Shown here: positions 25,688 through 33,990 of the stretch, piece by piece
Numbering within the stretch: position 1 is the first letter of the stretch
Layout: the number at the start of each line of letters is the position of its first letter
Assembly: GCF_031583145.1 (NCBI RefSeq)
Contig: NZ_CP134050.1
Location: 1,326,501 to 1,390,500, forward strand
From: Brevibacillus brevis
GTDB taxonomy: Bacteria; Bacillota; Bacilli; Brevibacillales; Brevibacillaceae
DNA: 64,000 nucleotides
Direction of reading: 5' to 3'
Translations under genes and position numbers: made by a program
The notes under the pieces: model-generated
What the model was told of the DNA's origin: nothing
Seen by the model: only the letters and a program-made list of their open reading frames with translations
Databases searched by the model: none

Positions 25688-25708
25688 TGGTATACCAAAT
25701 ACAATATA
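25688..25708. promoter_or_regulatory. Operator-like site between the divergent ferredoxin and aspartate dehydrogenase genes (site d)
   Basis: TGGTATACCA (25688-25697) is a perfect 10-bp palindrome followed by AATACAATATA, echoing sites b and c. It overlaps the -35 position of the rightward promoter (TGCTATGAT extended -10 at 25713-25721) and can serve both directions. Confidence 0.6.
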
Positions 25709-25775
25709 TTTTTGCTATGATAGAGGCAGCAACAGCAGGGAGTCGCTATAAGTCAGAGGATAACAGGGGGGACTT

Positions 25776-26579
25776 ATGATCAACATTGGGGTTATTGGCT
25801 ACGGAACGATCGGGGAGGATGTCGTGAAAGCCATCGTACAGGAGCCCGAAGCAGGAGTACGAGTGGCGTCCATCCTGGTGCGGGATCGTTCGAAGTACGA
25901 TGCGCCTGGAATTGCACAGCTCATGACAGAGCGGGAGGATGAATTTTTTGCGCACGAATTCGACGTGGTGGTCGAAAGCGCAGGTCACGCGGCAGTGAGA
26001 CTGTACGGAGAAAAAGTGCTGGAGCATGGAGCGGATTTGCTTGTCGTCAGCGTCGGCGCCTTTGCGGATGAGACGCTGCATAGCCGCCTGATGCAGAAAG
26101 CGGCCGAGTGCGGGCGGAAAATCATCGTTCCTTCGGCCGCCATCGGGGGATTGGACCGGATCGCGGCTGGCAGTCTCGGGCCGATGGAGGAAGTGACGTT
26201 GATTACGAGAAAGCCGCCCAAAGCCTGGTACGGCACGTTGATCGAACAGCAGGTCAACCTGGCTGAATTGGCAGAACCGCATTGTGCATTCGAGGGAGTG
26301 GCCCGGGATTCGGCCAGGCTGTTTCCGGAGAGCGTGAACGTCTCGGCTGCCTTGAGCTTGGCAGGCATCGGCTTTGACCGGACGAAAGTAAAGGTGTTCG
26401 TGGATCCGCATATTACCCACAATACGCACGAAATCGAGGCCAAGGGAAAGTTCGGCCAGATCCGGCTGCAGATCCAAAACACGCCGTCCGCCCGCAATCC
26501 GAAAACCGGCTACATCGTCGCCATGAGCGTCCTGAAGGCACTGCGGGATCGTGCTTCCCACTTCGTCATCGGAGTATAA
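25776..26579 (+). CDS. nadX: L-aspartate dehydrogenase family protein
   Basis: A 267-residue protein with a Rossmann start (GYGTIG at residues 8-13) and the family catalytic block DPHITHNTHEIEA (H218 near the position of the active-site histidine of Pseudomonas AspDH). SVNVSAALSLAGIGF is also typical. The enzyme interconverts aspartate and oxaloacetate (iminoaspartate) with NAD(P). No nadA or nadB genes are adjacent, which argues against a NAD-biosynthesis role; the operator link instead suggests use in catabolism, perhaps removing nitrogen from an aspartate or an analogue formed by the pathway. The symbol denotes the family only. Confidence 0.82.
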   Translation: MINIGVIGYGTIGEDVVKAIVQEPEAGVRVASILVRDRSKYDAPGIAQLMTEREDEFFAHEFDVVVESAGHAAVRLYGEKVLEHGADLLVVSVGAFADETLHSRLMQKAAECGRKIIVPSAAIGGLDRIAAGSLGPMEEVTLITRKPPKAWYGTLIEQQVNLAELAEPHCAFEGVARDSARLFPESVNVSAALSLAGIGFDRTKVKVFVDPHITHNTHEIEAKGKFGQIRLQIQNTPSARNPKTGYIVAMSVLKALRDRASHFVIGV

Positions 26580-26632
26580 AGGAAATGATTGTCCCTCCTC
26601 CTGCATAAGGTGATAGTAAGGGGGGAGACAAG

Positions 26633-27004
26633 TTGGCGGAAGAAAAGGCATTTGTGGTGCTGCGGATGGTGACAGGCATCATTTTTCTCGTGCACGGAGT
26701 CGCCAAGCTGCAACAGGGAATGGCGGCGGTCACGACCATGTTTGGCGGGCTCGGCCTGCCTCCGTGGCTGGCCTATCCGGTGACGGCGGTAGAAATTGCT
26801 GGCGGCCTCGCCCTGATCCTGGGCATCGGGTCCCGCTACGCGGCATGGGGGCTCGCCGTCATCATGGCCGGGGCGATCGCGACGGTGAAGTGGGAGCACG
26901 GATTCATGGGGCAGGCAGGGAAAACCGGGTACGAATTCAACCTTATCCTGCTCGCCGTCGCAGTATGTGTGGGAGTGAAAAAAACGGCAAAGAGACCCGA
27001 CTGA
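26633..27004 (+). CDS. DoxX-family membrane protein
   Basis: A 123-residue protein starting at TTG with GGGGGAG. Four hydrophobic segments and the motif FLVHGVAKLQQG, GLGLPPWLAYPVTAVEIAGGLALILG are typical of DoxX/DoxD-like proteins, which sit in the membrane and are tied to redox metabolism without a settled function. It follows the dehydrogenase gene by 53 bases and is probably co-transcribed. Its stop codon lies inside the terminator stem. Confidence 0.82.
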   Translation: MAEEKAFVVLRMVTGIIFLVHGVAKLQQGMAAVTTMFGGLGLPPWLAYPVTAVEIAGGLALILGIGSRYAAWGLAVIMAGAIATVKWEHGFMGQAGKTGYEFNLILLAVAVCVGVKKTAKRPD

Positions 27005-27039
27005 ATGCGCACAGTCCCTGCGCCAGTCGGGTCTCTTTT
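26989..27039. terminator. Bidirectional intrinsic terminator between doxX and helD
   Basis: A perfect 15-bp stem (26989-27003 with 27024-27038) serves the rightward DoxX unit; on the other strand a T-rich stretch follows at 26988-26978, so it can also stop helD transcripts. Confidence 0.9.
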
Positions 27040-27073
27040 GCGGATGAAAGGCATTGTCGCTCCGGATGTCTGC

Positions 27074-29425
27074 TTACTCGGCCGTCTCATAGAGATCAGG
27101 CGAGACAGAGGCCAGGAAGGGAGTCGGTTCTCCGAGACTGTAGAGATGCAATTCGTGCATCGCGCGGGTGCAGGCGGTGTAAAACAGTTTGCGCTCGCTC
27201 TCCCGTCCGTAGCGCTCGCGGGATGCGTCATAGATGAGGACGGCGTCAAATTCCACGCCCTTCGCCAGGTAAGACGGAATGACCACTGCGCCAGTCTCGT
27301 AGGAAATGGCACGGGTACCGATCAGGTGAATATCCAGCTGGCCGCGCAAATCCTCGTACGCCATCTGCGCTTCCTGCGCCGTCTTGGTGATCACCGCGAT
27401 AGCCTGATGCCCGTCTGCCCGAAGCTCCCGGATACGGTGAGCAATTTTGTCCGCCAACGCTGCGCGGTCCCGTACGGTCGTCACGCTTGGCAGGCGGCCC
27501 TCGCGCTGGAACGGCTCGATCTGTTCGCCATTGGCGACGAGCTGGCGGGTAAATTCCACGATCGGCCTCGTCGACCGGTAGCTTTTGGTCAGAACAAACG
27601 TCTCCGTCTGCGCAGGCTCATACAGCGAAGCGACCGCCTCAAAGCTCGCGCCGCCCTGTGCGTGGGCGTAAATGGCCTGATTCCAGTCGCCGAGCACCGT
27701 CATCTTGGCTCGGGGGAACAGCCGCTGGATGAGCGCAAATTGAAACGGCGAATAGTCCTGCGCCTCGTCGATAAAGACATGGCGGACGAGATTGTTGGTC
27801 TGAAAGCCTTCCAGCTTTTCTTTCAGATACAAAAAGGGTGGGGTATCTTCATACGTCAGCTCGCAACGCTCCAAGCGCTCGACGGTTTGCGCGCAGATGG
27901 CGTGCCAGAGGGCAGGGCGGTCCGCTGCAGGCAGCACGGCCTCGGCAAGGTCGGTGTCGGCAAAGAGCCTGCGATACGTCGCAGCGGTATCGATGAAGCC
28001 GAGCGCCTTCACCCAATCCCGCAGCGGCTGGAAGTGCTTTTGCACGATTCGCTTTGACAGCAGCTCCTGCTCCCGCTCAAAGTCATCGAATGTTTCCTCC
28101 GTGAATTGCTTTTTCCGGCGCAGCTGTTGATAGACAGCCGAATAGGCGTCTTTGTCCAGCAGCTCCAGCTCGTCTTCCACCCAAGGCTGTTCCCTCTCGG
28201 CGAGCTCGTGCTTTTTCAGTTCGTCGAGCAGCCACTTGGCGACCAGGATCATTTTGTTCGGGATCGAGATGGCAGGGTCCAAGGAGTAAAAGCGGTCCCG
28301 GATCTGCTTCTCGTCGACGAGGATCCTGCCTTGGAAGGAGAGAGGGAGAAACTGGATGCCGCTCTCTTTCAGCAGGACAGCGTAATCGTCGATGGTACGC
28401 ATGAACCCGGGCGACGTCTTCAGGCGGATGCCCTCGAGTCTCTCGGCATAGCCCGGTTCCTCCATGGCGGTCAGCACGTACTCCATTTGCGCGAGCGGGT
28501 GCTCCAGCTGGAAGGCGGCGCCGAGCCGGTGCTCTGCGTAATCCTGAAACGTCGTCTGCTGCATATTTTCCTCTCCCAGCTCGGGGAGGACCGTGGAAAT
28601 GTAGCTGTTGAACAGCGAATTGGGCGAAAACAGCACGATCTGCTCGGCTCTCAGCGTCTTCCGGTACCGGTACAAGAGGTAAGCGACCCGCTGCAAGGCT
28701 GCGGAGGTCTTGCCGCTGCCCGCTGCTCCGGACACGATGACGAGCCGGCTGTGCTCATTGCGGATGATGCGGTTCTGATCTTTTTGGATCGTGGCGACGA
28801 TGCTTTTCATCTGCGAGTCTGCATGCTTTCCCAGCACCTCCTGCAGCAGCTCGTCGCCGATGGTGACGCCGGTGTCGAACATATGGATGAGCTGCCCATC
28901 CCGGATCACGTACTGCCGCTTGCCTGTCATTTCACCCGTGACGGTCCCGCTTGGAGTCTCGTACTCGGCAGGGCCGGGGGCGTAATCGTAGTACAGGCTG
29001 GAGATCGGCGCACGCCAGTCGTAGACCAGAAACTGTTCCTCGCGCTCATCGAGCAGGGAGGCGATCCCCAGATAGACAGCTTCCGCCGCTGGCTCCGTTT
29101 CTTCCCGAAAGTCGATCCTCCCGAAGTAGGGAGATGTCGCAAGCCTCCTCAGCGTTCGCAGCCGCTGCTGCCCGTGGCGATGGACTCGCTCGCGCTCGGA
29201 CAGGACTTCCGCTTGCTGCTTGATGCTGGCGTAAGTTTCGGCCGCTTCGTGGGCATCTTCGAAGTTGACGGTGACATCGTCCCAAAAATGCTTGCGGATC
29301 CCGACGATGTCAGCCTGTACTTCCGTGACATGCTCCTGCAGGCTGGAGATTTGCCTGTTGATCTCCGCGACTACCTGCTCCACCCGCTGCTCTTCGTTTT
29401 GCTTGTCGTAGTCAGCCTCGCTCAT
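27074..29425 (-). CDS. helD: RNA polymerase recycling motor ATPase HelD
   Basis: A 783-residue UvrD-like superfamily 1 protein. Residues 1-85 are a charged helical (coiled-coil) arm, a segment with YDWRAPISSLYYDY follows, Walker A GAAGSGKT is at residues 233-240, the Walker B region reads HVFIDEAQDYSPFQF, and TKSYRSTRPIVEFTR and KGVEFDAVLIY are the late helicase motifs. Bacillota HelD (about 770 residues in B. subtilis) pulls stalled RNA polymerase from DNA and clears its channel. A strong AAAGGAG site precedes the ATG. It is monocistronic. Confidence 0.92.
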   Translation of the reverse strand: MSEADYDKQNEEQRVEQVVAEINRQISSLQEHVTEVQADIVGIRKHFWDDVTVNFEDAHEAAETYASIKQQAEVLSERERVHRHGQQRLRTLRRLATSPYFGRIDFREETEPAAEAVYLGIASLLDEREEQFLVYDWRAPISSLYYDYAPGPAEYETPSGTVTGEMTGKRQYVIRDGQLIHMFDTGVTIGDELLQEVLGKHADSQMKSIVATIQKDQNRIIRNEHSRLVIVSGAAGSGKTSAALQRVAYLLYRYRKTLRAEQIVLFSPNSLFNSYISTVLPELGEENMQQTTFQDYAEHRLGAAFQLEHPLAQMEYVLTAMEEPGYAERLEGIRLKTSPGFMRTIDDYAVLLKESGIQFLPLSFQGRILVDEKQIRDRFYSLDPAISIPNKMILVAKWLLDELKKHELAEREQPWVEDELELLDKDAYSAVYQQLRRKKQFTEETFDDFEREQELLSKRIVQKHFQPLRDWVKALGFIDTAATYRRLFADTDLAEAVLPAADRPALWHAICAQTVERLERCELTYEDTPPFLYLKEKLEGFQTNNLVRHVFIDEAQDYSPFQFALIQRLFPRAKMTVLGDWNQAIYAHAQGGASFEAVASLYEPAQTETFVLTKSYRSTRPIVEFTRQLVANGEQIEPFQREGRLPSVTTVRDRAALADKIAHRIRELRADGHQAIAVITKTAQEAQMAYEDLRGQLDIHLIGTRAISYETGAVVIPSYLAKGVEFDAVLIYDASRERYGRESERKLFYTACTRAMHELHLYSLGEPTPFLASVSPDLYETAE

Positions 29426-29464
29426 GATACCGCTCCTTTTTTTCCCCTATTTTGGCCAAAAGGT

Positions 29465-29494
29465 TTGACAACAGACTCGTTGATGTGATAATAT
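29465..29494 (+). promoter_or_regulatory. Sigma-A promoter with no protein gene downstream
   Basis: A perfect TTGACA (29465-29470) is followed after 16 bases by GATAAT (29487-29492) or after 18 by TAATAT. It points away from helD into a non-coding stretch that ends in a terminator. Confidence 0.6.
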
Positions 29495-29501
29495 AATATT
29501 G

Positions 29502-29643
29502 GGTAAAAATAATCGTAAAGTTATAGTGTTGTCAAAAGACCAATTCCCATTCTACCACAGGGGACTTGGTGTTTCAACATGTGCGGAAGTGTTTTTCTTT
29601 TCGATATGAACAGAGCGGGGTGCGCGGGCACTCCGCTTTTTTT
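29502..29643 (+). ncRNA. Candidate small RNA
   Basis: A good promoter at 29465-29494 and an intrinsic terminator at 29614-29643 bracket about 140 bases with no convincing reading frame. The only short frame (ATG 29579) has a poor ribosome site and runs through the terminator. The element is divergent from helD and is followed by a dispersed repeat. I do not recognise an RNA family. Boundaries are estimated from the promoter and terminator. Confidence 0.45.
29614..29643 (+). terminator. Intrinsic terminator of the candidate small RNA
   Basis: AGCGGGGTGC (29614-29623) pairs with GCACTCCGCT (29628-29637) with one G-U pair and is followed by seven T. Confidence 0.85.
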
Positions 29644-29673
29644 GTACAGATAGATTGATACCATTCCGATCCG

Positions 29674-29719
29674 GTATAAGGGCAACCGCGGCTCCGCCAA
29701 AAGGCACGGCGCAGCCAGG
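29674..29719. repeat. Dispersed structured repeat, copy 2 (short form)
   Basis: GTATAAGGGCA joins directly to ACCGCGGCTCC...GCAGCC (29685-29716), matching copy 1 at 391-422 in 28 of 32 bases but lacking the 50-base insert. The hairpin arms GGCTCCGCC and GGCGCAGCC are kept, with one copy-1 change turning a C-G pair into U-G. T run at 29720-29726 follows. Confidence 0.55.
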
Positions 29720-29735
29720 TTTTTTCATTGCTGCC

Positions 29736-30359
29736 TTAGCTGCCGTAGACTGACTGCTCCCACCAGCTGGTGGAAAACAAAAAAGCGGCCTGTTTTCCGG
29801 ACGGAGGCACATGAGCCAGCATAGCCATGCCCGGTCCGAGAATCCATTGTCCGTTGGTTTCCGTCCCCATCGTGCTCATGGGGGGCACGAGCAGGGTCAT
29901 GGCGACCGCTCCCCCGCGAGGCAATTCGGTTCCCCCGGTCGAAAAGAGAATTTTTCCCTGAGAAGGGGGGCATGGGGTGATCTGGACATAGCCGGGCGAC
30001 ACGCCGGGAGACGTTTTGGCCCCGATGATCGATTCGGTCTTGCCGAACCAGAATTGTACCTCGAGGGGATGGTCGGAGAAGTTGGTGAAGTGCCAGCCGT
30101 TTACGAAGAGAAGCGCGCTGGAGCGGAACGGATTGGCCAAGGCTCCGTATCCTTGAGCGTCAGCCTCGGCGGTCATTTTTTCCGTCTGGCCCAGGAAGTA
30201 TTTGCACCCCGCCGCCATCGTCATGGCGTAGGGCACGTTGAGCTGCCGAGTGAGCTGCTCCGTGGCAGGCTGGGTGGGAAACGGGAAGTAGCCCATCTGC
30301 ATGTAGACGTCAGGCATGCCGTAGAAATAGGGAGACTGTGTGAAGGAGGACTTCGCCAT
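29736..30359 (-). CDS. DUF6143-like conserved hypothetical protein
   Basis: ATG 30359 with AAAGGAGAGG gives 207 residues; the longer open frame upstream is not coding. The protein is rich in aromatic residues and proline (SPYFYGMPDVYMQMGYFPF), soluble in appearance, with recurring beta-like stretches (ALLFVNGWHFTNFSDHPLEVQFWFG; GGAVAMTLLVPPMSTMGTE). It recalls a Bacillales family of unknown function, DUF6143, often seen in spore-formers. No catalytic motif is visible. A spore or surface role is possible but unsupported. Confidence 0.65.
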   Translation of the reverse strand: MAKSSFTQSPYFYGMPDVYMQMGYFPFPTQPATEQLTRQLNVPYAMTMAAGCKYFLGQTEKMTAEADAQGYGALANPFRSSALLFVNGWHFTNFSDHPLEVQFWFGKTESIIGAKTSPGVSPGYVQITPCPPSQGKILFSTGGTELPRGGAVAMTLLVPPMSTMGTETNGQWILGPGMAMLAHVPPSGKQAAFLFSTSWWEQSVYGS

Positions 30360-30432
30360 CGGTTCCTCTCCTTTGGGTGTGGTAACCATACAGCATATGG
30401 CGGTCGCCCAGGAGGGGTGTAGGGATTCGCTC

Positions 30433-30473
30433 AAAAGAAATGCCCGGCCTTTTGCGATTTGCAGTGCCGGGCT
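30433..30473 (-). terminator. Intrinsic terminator of the DUF423 gene
   Basis: GCCCGGC (30442-30448) pairs with GCCGGGC (30466-30472); on the minus strand ATTTCTTTTG follows. Confidence 0.75.
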
Positions 30474-30496
30474 CCTCCTTTGGGTACTTCTCTTGG

Positions 30497-30871
30497 TTAC
30501 GATACAGCCTTCCATGCGTGGATGGCGAGCAGGGCCCATCCGGCGAGGAACAGCACGCCCCCGATCGGGGTGATGGCTCCCAGGACTTTTACGCCCGACA
30601 TTGCCAAGGCGTACAGACTGCCGGAGAAGACGACGGTTCCCAGGGCGAAGCACCAGCCCGCCCAGGACAGTCCGGACGCGTCCGGATACCATTTGAGCAG
30701 CAGGGCGACCAGCACCAGGGCCAGAGCGTGCGTCGTTTGGTAGGTAACCCCGGTGTGGAAAACGCCGAGGGAGTATTCGTCCAGTTTTTCTTTCAACGCG
30801 TGGGCTCCAAACGCACCCAGCGCGACAGACAAAAAGCCGCTGATACTGCCTAGCATCAGAAACAGTTTCAT
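30497..30871 (-). CDS. DUF423 family membrane protein (YwdK-like)
   Basis: ATG 30871 with GAGGAGTG gives 124 residues, the normal family size. Four hydrophobic segments and the signature LSVALGAFGAHALKEKL followed by FHTGVTYQTTHALALV identify DUF423. Members are small inner-membrane proteins of unknown function. The gene is alone, with its own terminator. Confidence 0.88.
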   Translation of the reverse strand: MKLFLMLGSISGFLSVALGAFGAHALKEKLDEYSLGVFHTGVTYQTTHALALVLVALLLKWYPDASGLSWAGWCFALGTVVFSGSLYALAMSGVKVLGAITPIGGVLFLAGWALLAIHAWKAVS

Positions 30872-31080
30872 AAGGTTCACTCCTCGATAAAAGCTTTGCC
30901 AAAAACAGGCATCCTTACATGGGAATCGCTTCTATTTTACTGCAAATGGACAGGGATGCCCAATTGCAATTTGATGAACAGTGGCTGGGACTACCGTACA
31001 GACCGCTTGTCAACTCCCGACATAAATTGTAGTAACGCAGTGGCAACGCTTACCGCCGCTGCAACGGGAGGTGATTGGAC

Positions 31081-31263
31081 ATGAACAAATGGGTCTCTCT
31101 CGCTGGCGGCCTTCTGGGCGGCTACGGCTTGCTGAAAGCACCGCTCGACGGCTCTTTCCTGAACGGTCTCAATCCGTTGGTGGATGGGGTCGGCCTGATC
31201 GCCGTGCTGGTCTTCTCGGGTGCTCTTATCTATACGGGTGTACGCGATTGGTTCCAGAAATAA
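31081..31263 (+). CDS. Small membrane protein, function unknown
   Basis: A 60-residue protein with two hydrophobic segments (GLLGGYGLLKAPL and GVGLIAVLVFSGALIYTGV) and a GGGAGGTGAT ribosome site 7 bases before the ATG. I do not recognise a family. A terminator follows, so it is a single-gene unit. Confidence 0.65.
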   Translation: MNKWVSLAGGLLGGYGLLKAPLDGSFLNGLNPLVDGVGLIAVLVFSGALIYTGVRDWFQK

Positions 31264-31294
31264 TGCGGCGGCAGATCTGACACACGATGGGCAA

Positions 31295-31328
31295 AAGGCG
31301 TCTCCTTGCAAATGGGAGGGGCCTTTTT
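31295..31328 (+). terminator. Probable terminator after the small membrane protein gene
   Basis: AAGGC (31295-31299) pairs with GCCTT (31321-31325), with a further CTCC/GGAG pairing inside, and five T follow. Confidence 0.6.
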
Positions 31329-31438
31329 GCGGCAGAAAAAAATGGGGAAGTCAGCATCCGTTTTCGGATTGCTGGCTTCTTTTGTCATCGATCTCCATAT
31401 ATATAAAGTAGGCTTTGGCAAAGGGGAGGGGAAAAGCA

Positions 31439-32860
31439 TTGACCAACGAAGAACGCAAAGAGCTGGAGCGGTCGATTGATGAGATAACCGAGATTGCCAA
31501 GGGATTTGGCCTCGATTTTTATCCGATGCGGTACGAGATCTGCCCGGCGGATATCATTTATACGTTTGGCGCATACGGCATGCCGACGCGGTTTTCGCAC
31601 TGGAGCTTCGGAAAATCGTTTTATCGGATGAAACTGTCCTACGATCTGAATCTGAGCAAAATCTACGAGCTGGTGATCAACTCCAACCCGTGCTACGCGT
31701 TTTTGCTGGACGGCAACTCGCTGATCCAGAACAAGCTGATCGTGGCGCACGTCCTCGCACACTGCGACTTTTTCAAAAACAACGTCCGCTTCTCCAACAC
31801 GAACCGGGACATGGTCGAAAGCATGGCGGCCAGCTCGGAGCGCATCCGCCAGTACGAGATCGAATACGGCAAGGAAGCCGTGGAAAACTTCCTCGACGCC
31901 TGCCTGGCCCTGCAGGAGCACATCGATCCCAGCCTCCTGCGGCCCAAGCTGCGCTGGAAGCGGGAGCCGGATGAGCCTGCCAAGAAAACGAGAAACGAGC
32001 GGCATTCTCCATACGATGACCTGTGGGGACTGGATCCCGAAGGAAAGAAAGAGCAAGAGACAGTGAAGCCGGTCCGCAAATTCCCGCCGTCGCCGGAAAA
32101 GGACTTGCTGCTGTTCATCATGGAGTACAGCTCGATCCTCGAAGACTGGCAGCGCGACGTGATGACCATCATCCGCGACGAGATGCTGTATTTCTGGCCG
32201 CAGATGGAGACGAAGATCATGAACGAAGGCTGGGCTACCTACTGGCACATGCGCATCCTGCGGGAGATGGAGCTGACGGAAGCGGAGACCATCGACTTCG
32301 CCAAGCTGCATTCCTCCGTCATCCAGCCGTCGACGACGAGCATCAATCCTTACCATCTCGGTTTGAAAATCTTCGAGGACATCGAGCAGCGCTGGAACAA
32401 CCCGACCAAGGAAGAGCAGGAGCGGTTCGGCCGCAAGCCGGGAGAAGGCCGCGCCAAAATCTTCGAGGTCCGCGAGCTGGAATCGGATATCAGCTTCATC
32501 AGCAATTTCATGACAAAGGAGCTGGTGAGCGATCTGGACCTGTACATGTTCGGCAAGCAGGGCAACGAATGGGTCGTCACGGAGAAGCAATGGGAGCAGG
32601 TCCGCGACGGCCTGGCAGGCACGCGGGTCAACGGCGGCTTCCCGTACGTGATGGTGCATGACGGCGACTACCTGCGGGCGGGAGAGCTGTATTTGAAGCA
32701 CCATTTCGAAGGGCTGGAGCTCGATGTGAAGTACGTGGAGAAAACGCTGCCGTACGCTTACACGCTCTGGGGGAAAAACGTGCATCTCGAGACGGTCATC
32801 GAGGACCGGCAAGTCCTGTTTACGTATGACGGGAAGAAAGTACATCGCCGGTTTTTGTAA
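31439..32860 (+). CDS. spoVR: SpoVR family protein
   Basis: TTG 31439 behind AAGGGGAGGGG gives 473 residues, close to B. subtilis SpoVR. Typical segments include [33 protein letters not shown] near the N-terminus, [12 protein letters not shown], and [36 protein letters not shown] in the middle; the histidines and acids in these could bind metal. SpoVR is linked to spore cortex formation in Bacillus and is often operonic with PrkA and YhbH genes, which are absent here. Confidence 0.93.
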   Translation: MTNEERKELERSIDEITEIAKGFGLDFYPMRYEICPADIIYTFGAYGMPTRFSHWSFGKSFYRMKLSYDLNLSKIYELVINSNPCYAFLLDGNSLIQNKLIVAHVLAHCDFFKNNVRFSNTNRDMVESMAASSERIRQYEIEYGKEAVENFLDACLALQEHIDPSLLRPKLRWKREPDEPAKKTRNERHSPYDDLWGLDPEGKKEQETVKPVRKFPPSPEKDLLLFIMEYSSILEDWQRDVMTIIRDEMLYFWPQMETKIMNEGWATYWHMRILREMELTEAETIDFAKLHSSVIQPSTTSINPYHLGLKIFEDIEQRWNNPTKEEQERFGRKPGEGRAKIFEVRELESDISFISNFMTKELVSDLDLYMFGKQGNEWVVTEKQWEQVRDGLAGTRVNGGFPYVMVHDGDYLRAGELYLKHHFEGLELDVKYVEKTLPYAYTLWGKNVHLETVIEDRQVLFTYDGKKVHRRFL

Positions 32861-32885
32861 ACGAAAGGAAGAGTTAGAGCGTCAG

Positions 32886-32920
32886 AAGCAAGCCTGGGCG
32901 AGTACCGGGCTTGCTTTTTT
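32886..32920 (+). terminator. Intrinsic terminator of spoVR
   Basis: AAGCAAGCC (32886-32894) pairs with GGCTTGCTT (32908-32916) ahead of a T run. Confidence 0.88.
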
Positions 32921-32997
32921 ACGGAATGGCTTGCGGGGCTGGAAAGCTTTTTCGCCGAGCCGCACGCCTGAAAAGTGTCAGGGAAGGACGAGGCTTA

Positions 32998-33006
32998 TGG
33001 TATAAT
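32998..33006 (+). promoter_or_regulatory. Extended -10 promoter of the glycosyltransferase gene
   Basis: TGGTATAAT is a perfect TATAAT with the TGN extension. Its position shows that translation must begin downstream, supporting the ATG at 33058. Confidence 0.6.
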
Positions 33007-33057
33007 CTTGAAATGCAAAAAAATACGAGCAAATACAGACATTGGGTGGAGAAAGCA

Positions 33058-33867
33058 ATGGAGTGCGAAGTTACCGTAGTCATACCCGTCTACAACCGGG
33101 AAGCGTATATCGCCGATGCTCTGGACAGCATCCTTTCCCAGACCATGCAAGCATGGAAGGTCCTCATCGTAGACGACGCATCGACGGACAAGACCGCAGA
33201 AAAAATCGCTCCGTATCTGGCGGACGAGCGAATTCAATACAGGAAGAACCGCGAGAATAGAGGCGTGGGGAAAACGCTGGACAAGGCTTTGGCCCTGGTC
33301 GACACGCCGTATTTCGTGATTGTGGACAGCGACGATTGGCTGGAGAAAGACGCCCTGGAGACGCTGCTCGCAGAGATGAAGCGGCAGCCGCCGAGCACGT
33401 CCCTGGTGTGCGGAAATGCGCAGGTCTGGCAGGAAAAGGAGGGGGTGCTGGAGCGCAAAGGCTTGATGCGCCACCGGTCCTTTGCCGACAAGTACGACTT
33501 TTTGCTGTACGGGCCGATGCTGACCCCGCGTTTTTTCCGGACGGAGGCAGTCAGACGGGTCAAAGGCTTTTTGGCAGACGATTTATCGGGCGGACGGTAC
33601 AACGAAGACCGCTACCTCTTGCTGCGCCTGATCGCCACGAGCCGTTTTCACCATGTGGACAAGCTGCTCTACAACATTCGTCTGCACGGAGACAATCTCA
33701 CGAAAAAGGCGAACCAGGGGAAATTCAACGAGACCAAAAAAGACTTCATCGAAAGCTTGATGAGGAAGTGGGGGGACGAGTACCGCCCGGTGTTTTACAA
33801 GACGCCGGACGGCTGGCTCGACGTGGAGCGGCTCGTACCGACTGAGCTGGTGGGTGCCGGGCGCTGA
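33058..33867 (+). CDS. Family 2 glycosyltransferase
   Basis: ATG 33058 behind GGTGGAG gives 269 residues. The GT-A fold is evident from VTVVIPVYNREAYIADALDSIL (residues 5-26), VLIVDDASTDKT and the metal-binding DSDDW (around residue 92); a GGRYNEDRYLLLRL stretch with the ED acceptor motif follows. It transfers a sugar from a nucleotide donor, probably to a cell-surface or spore-coat glycan. No membrane segment. It is a single gene, so the acceptor is unknown. Confidence 0.87.
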   Translation: MECEVTVVIPVYNREAYIADALDSILSQTMQAWKVLIVDDASTDKTAEKIAPYLADERIQYRKNRENRGVGKTLDKALALVDTPYFVIVDSDDWLEKDALETLLAEMKRQPPSTSLVCGNAQVWQEKEGVLERKGLMRHRSFADKYDFLLYGPMLTPRFFRTEAVRRVKGFLADDLSGGRYNEDRYLLLRLIATSRFHHVDKLLYNIRLHGDNLTKKANQGKFNETKKDFIESLMRKWGDEYRPVFYKTPDGWLDVERLVPTELVGAGR

Positions 33868-33990
33868 CCAAGCAAGCTGTTCGCAAAGTTGTCCGACCGG
33901 GCGGCAGGAACCGATTGCGCGATTGTGGAACCTTGTTGTTGTGTAGGTATACTTCTTTTTCGAAGAATGTCCATTCAGGAGGAACCCAAC

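Noticed and set aside
29579..29653. 24-codon reading frame inside the candidate small RNA
   Set aside because: The ribosome site is poor and the frame passes through the terminator, so a non-coding RNA is the simpler reading.
29736..30902. 388-codon minus-strand frame covering the DUF6143 and DUF423 genes
   Set aside because: The upstream half is out of frame with the DUF423 gene and crosses its terminator; the real DUF6143 start is ATG 30359.
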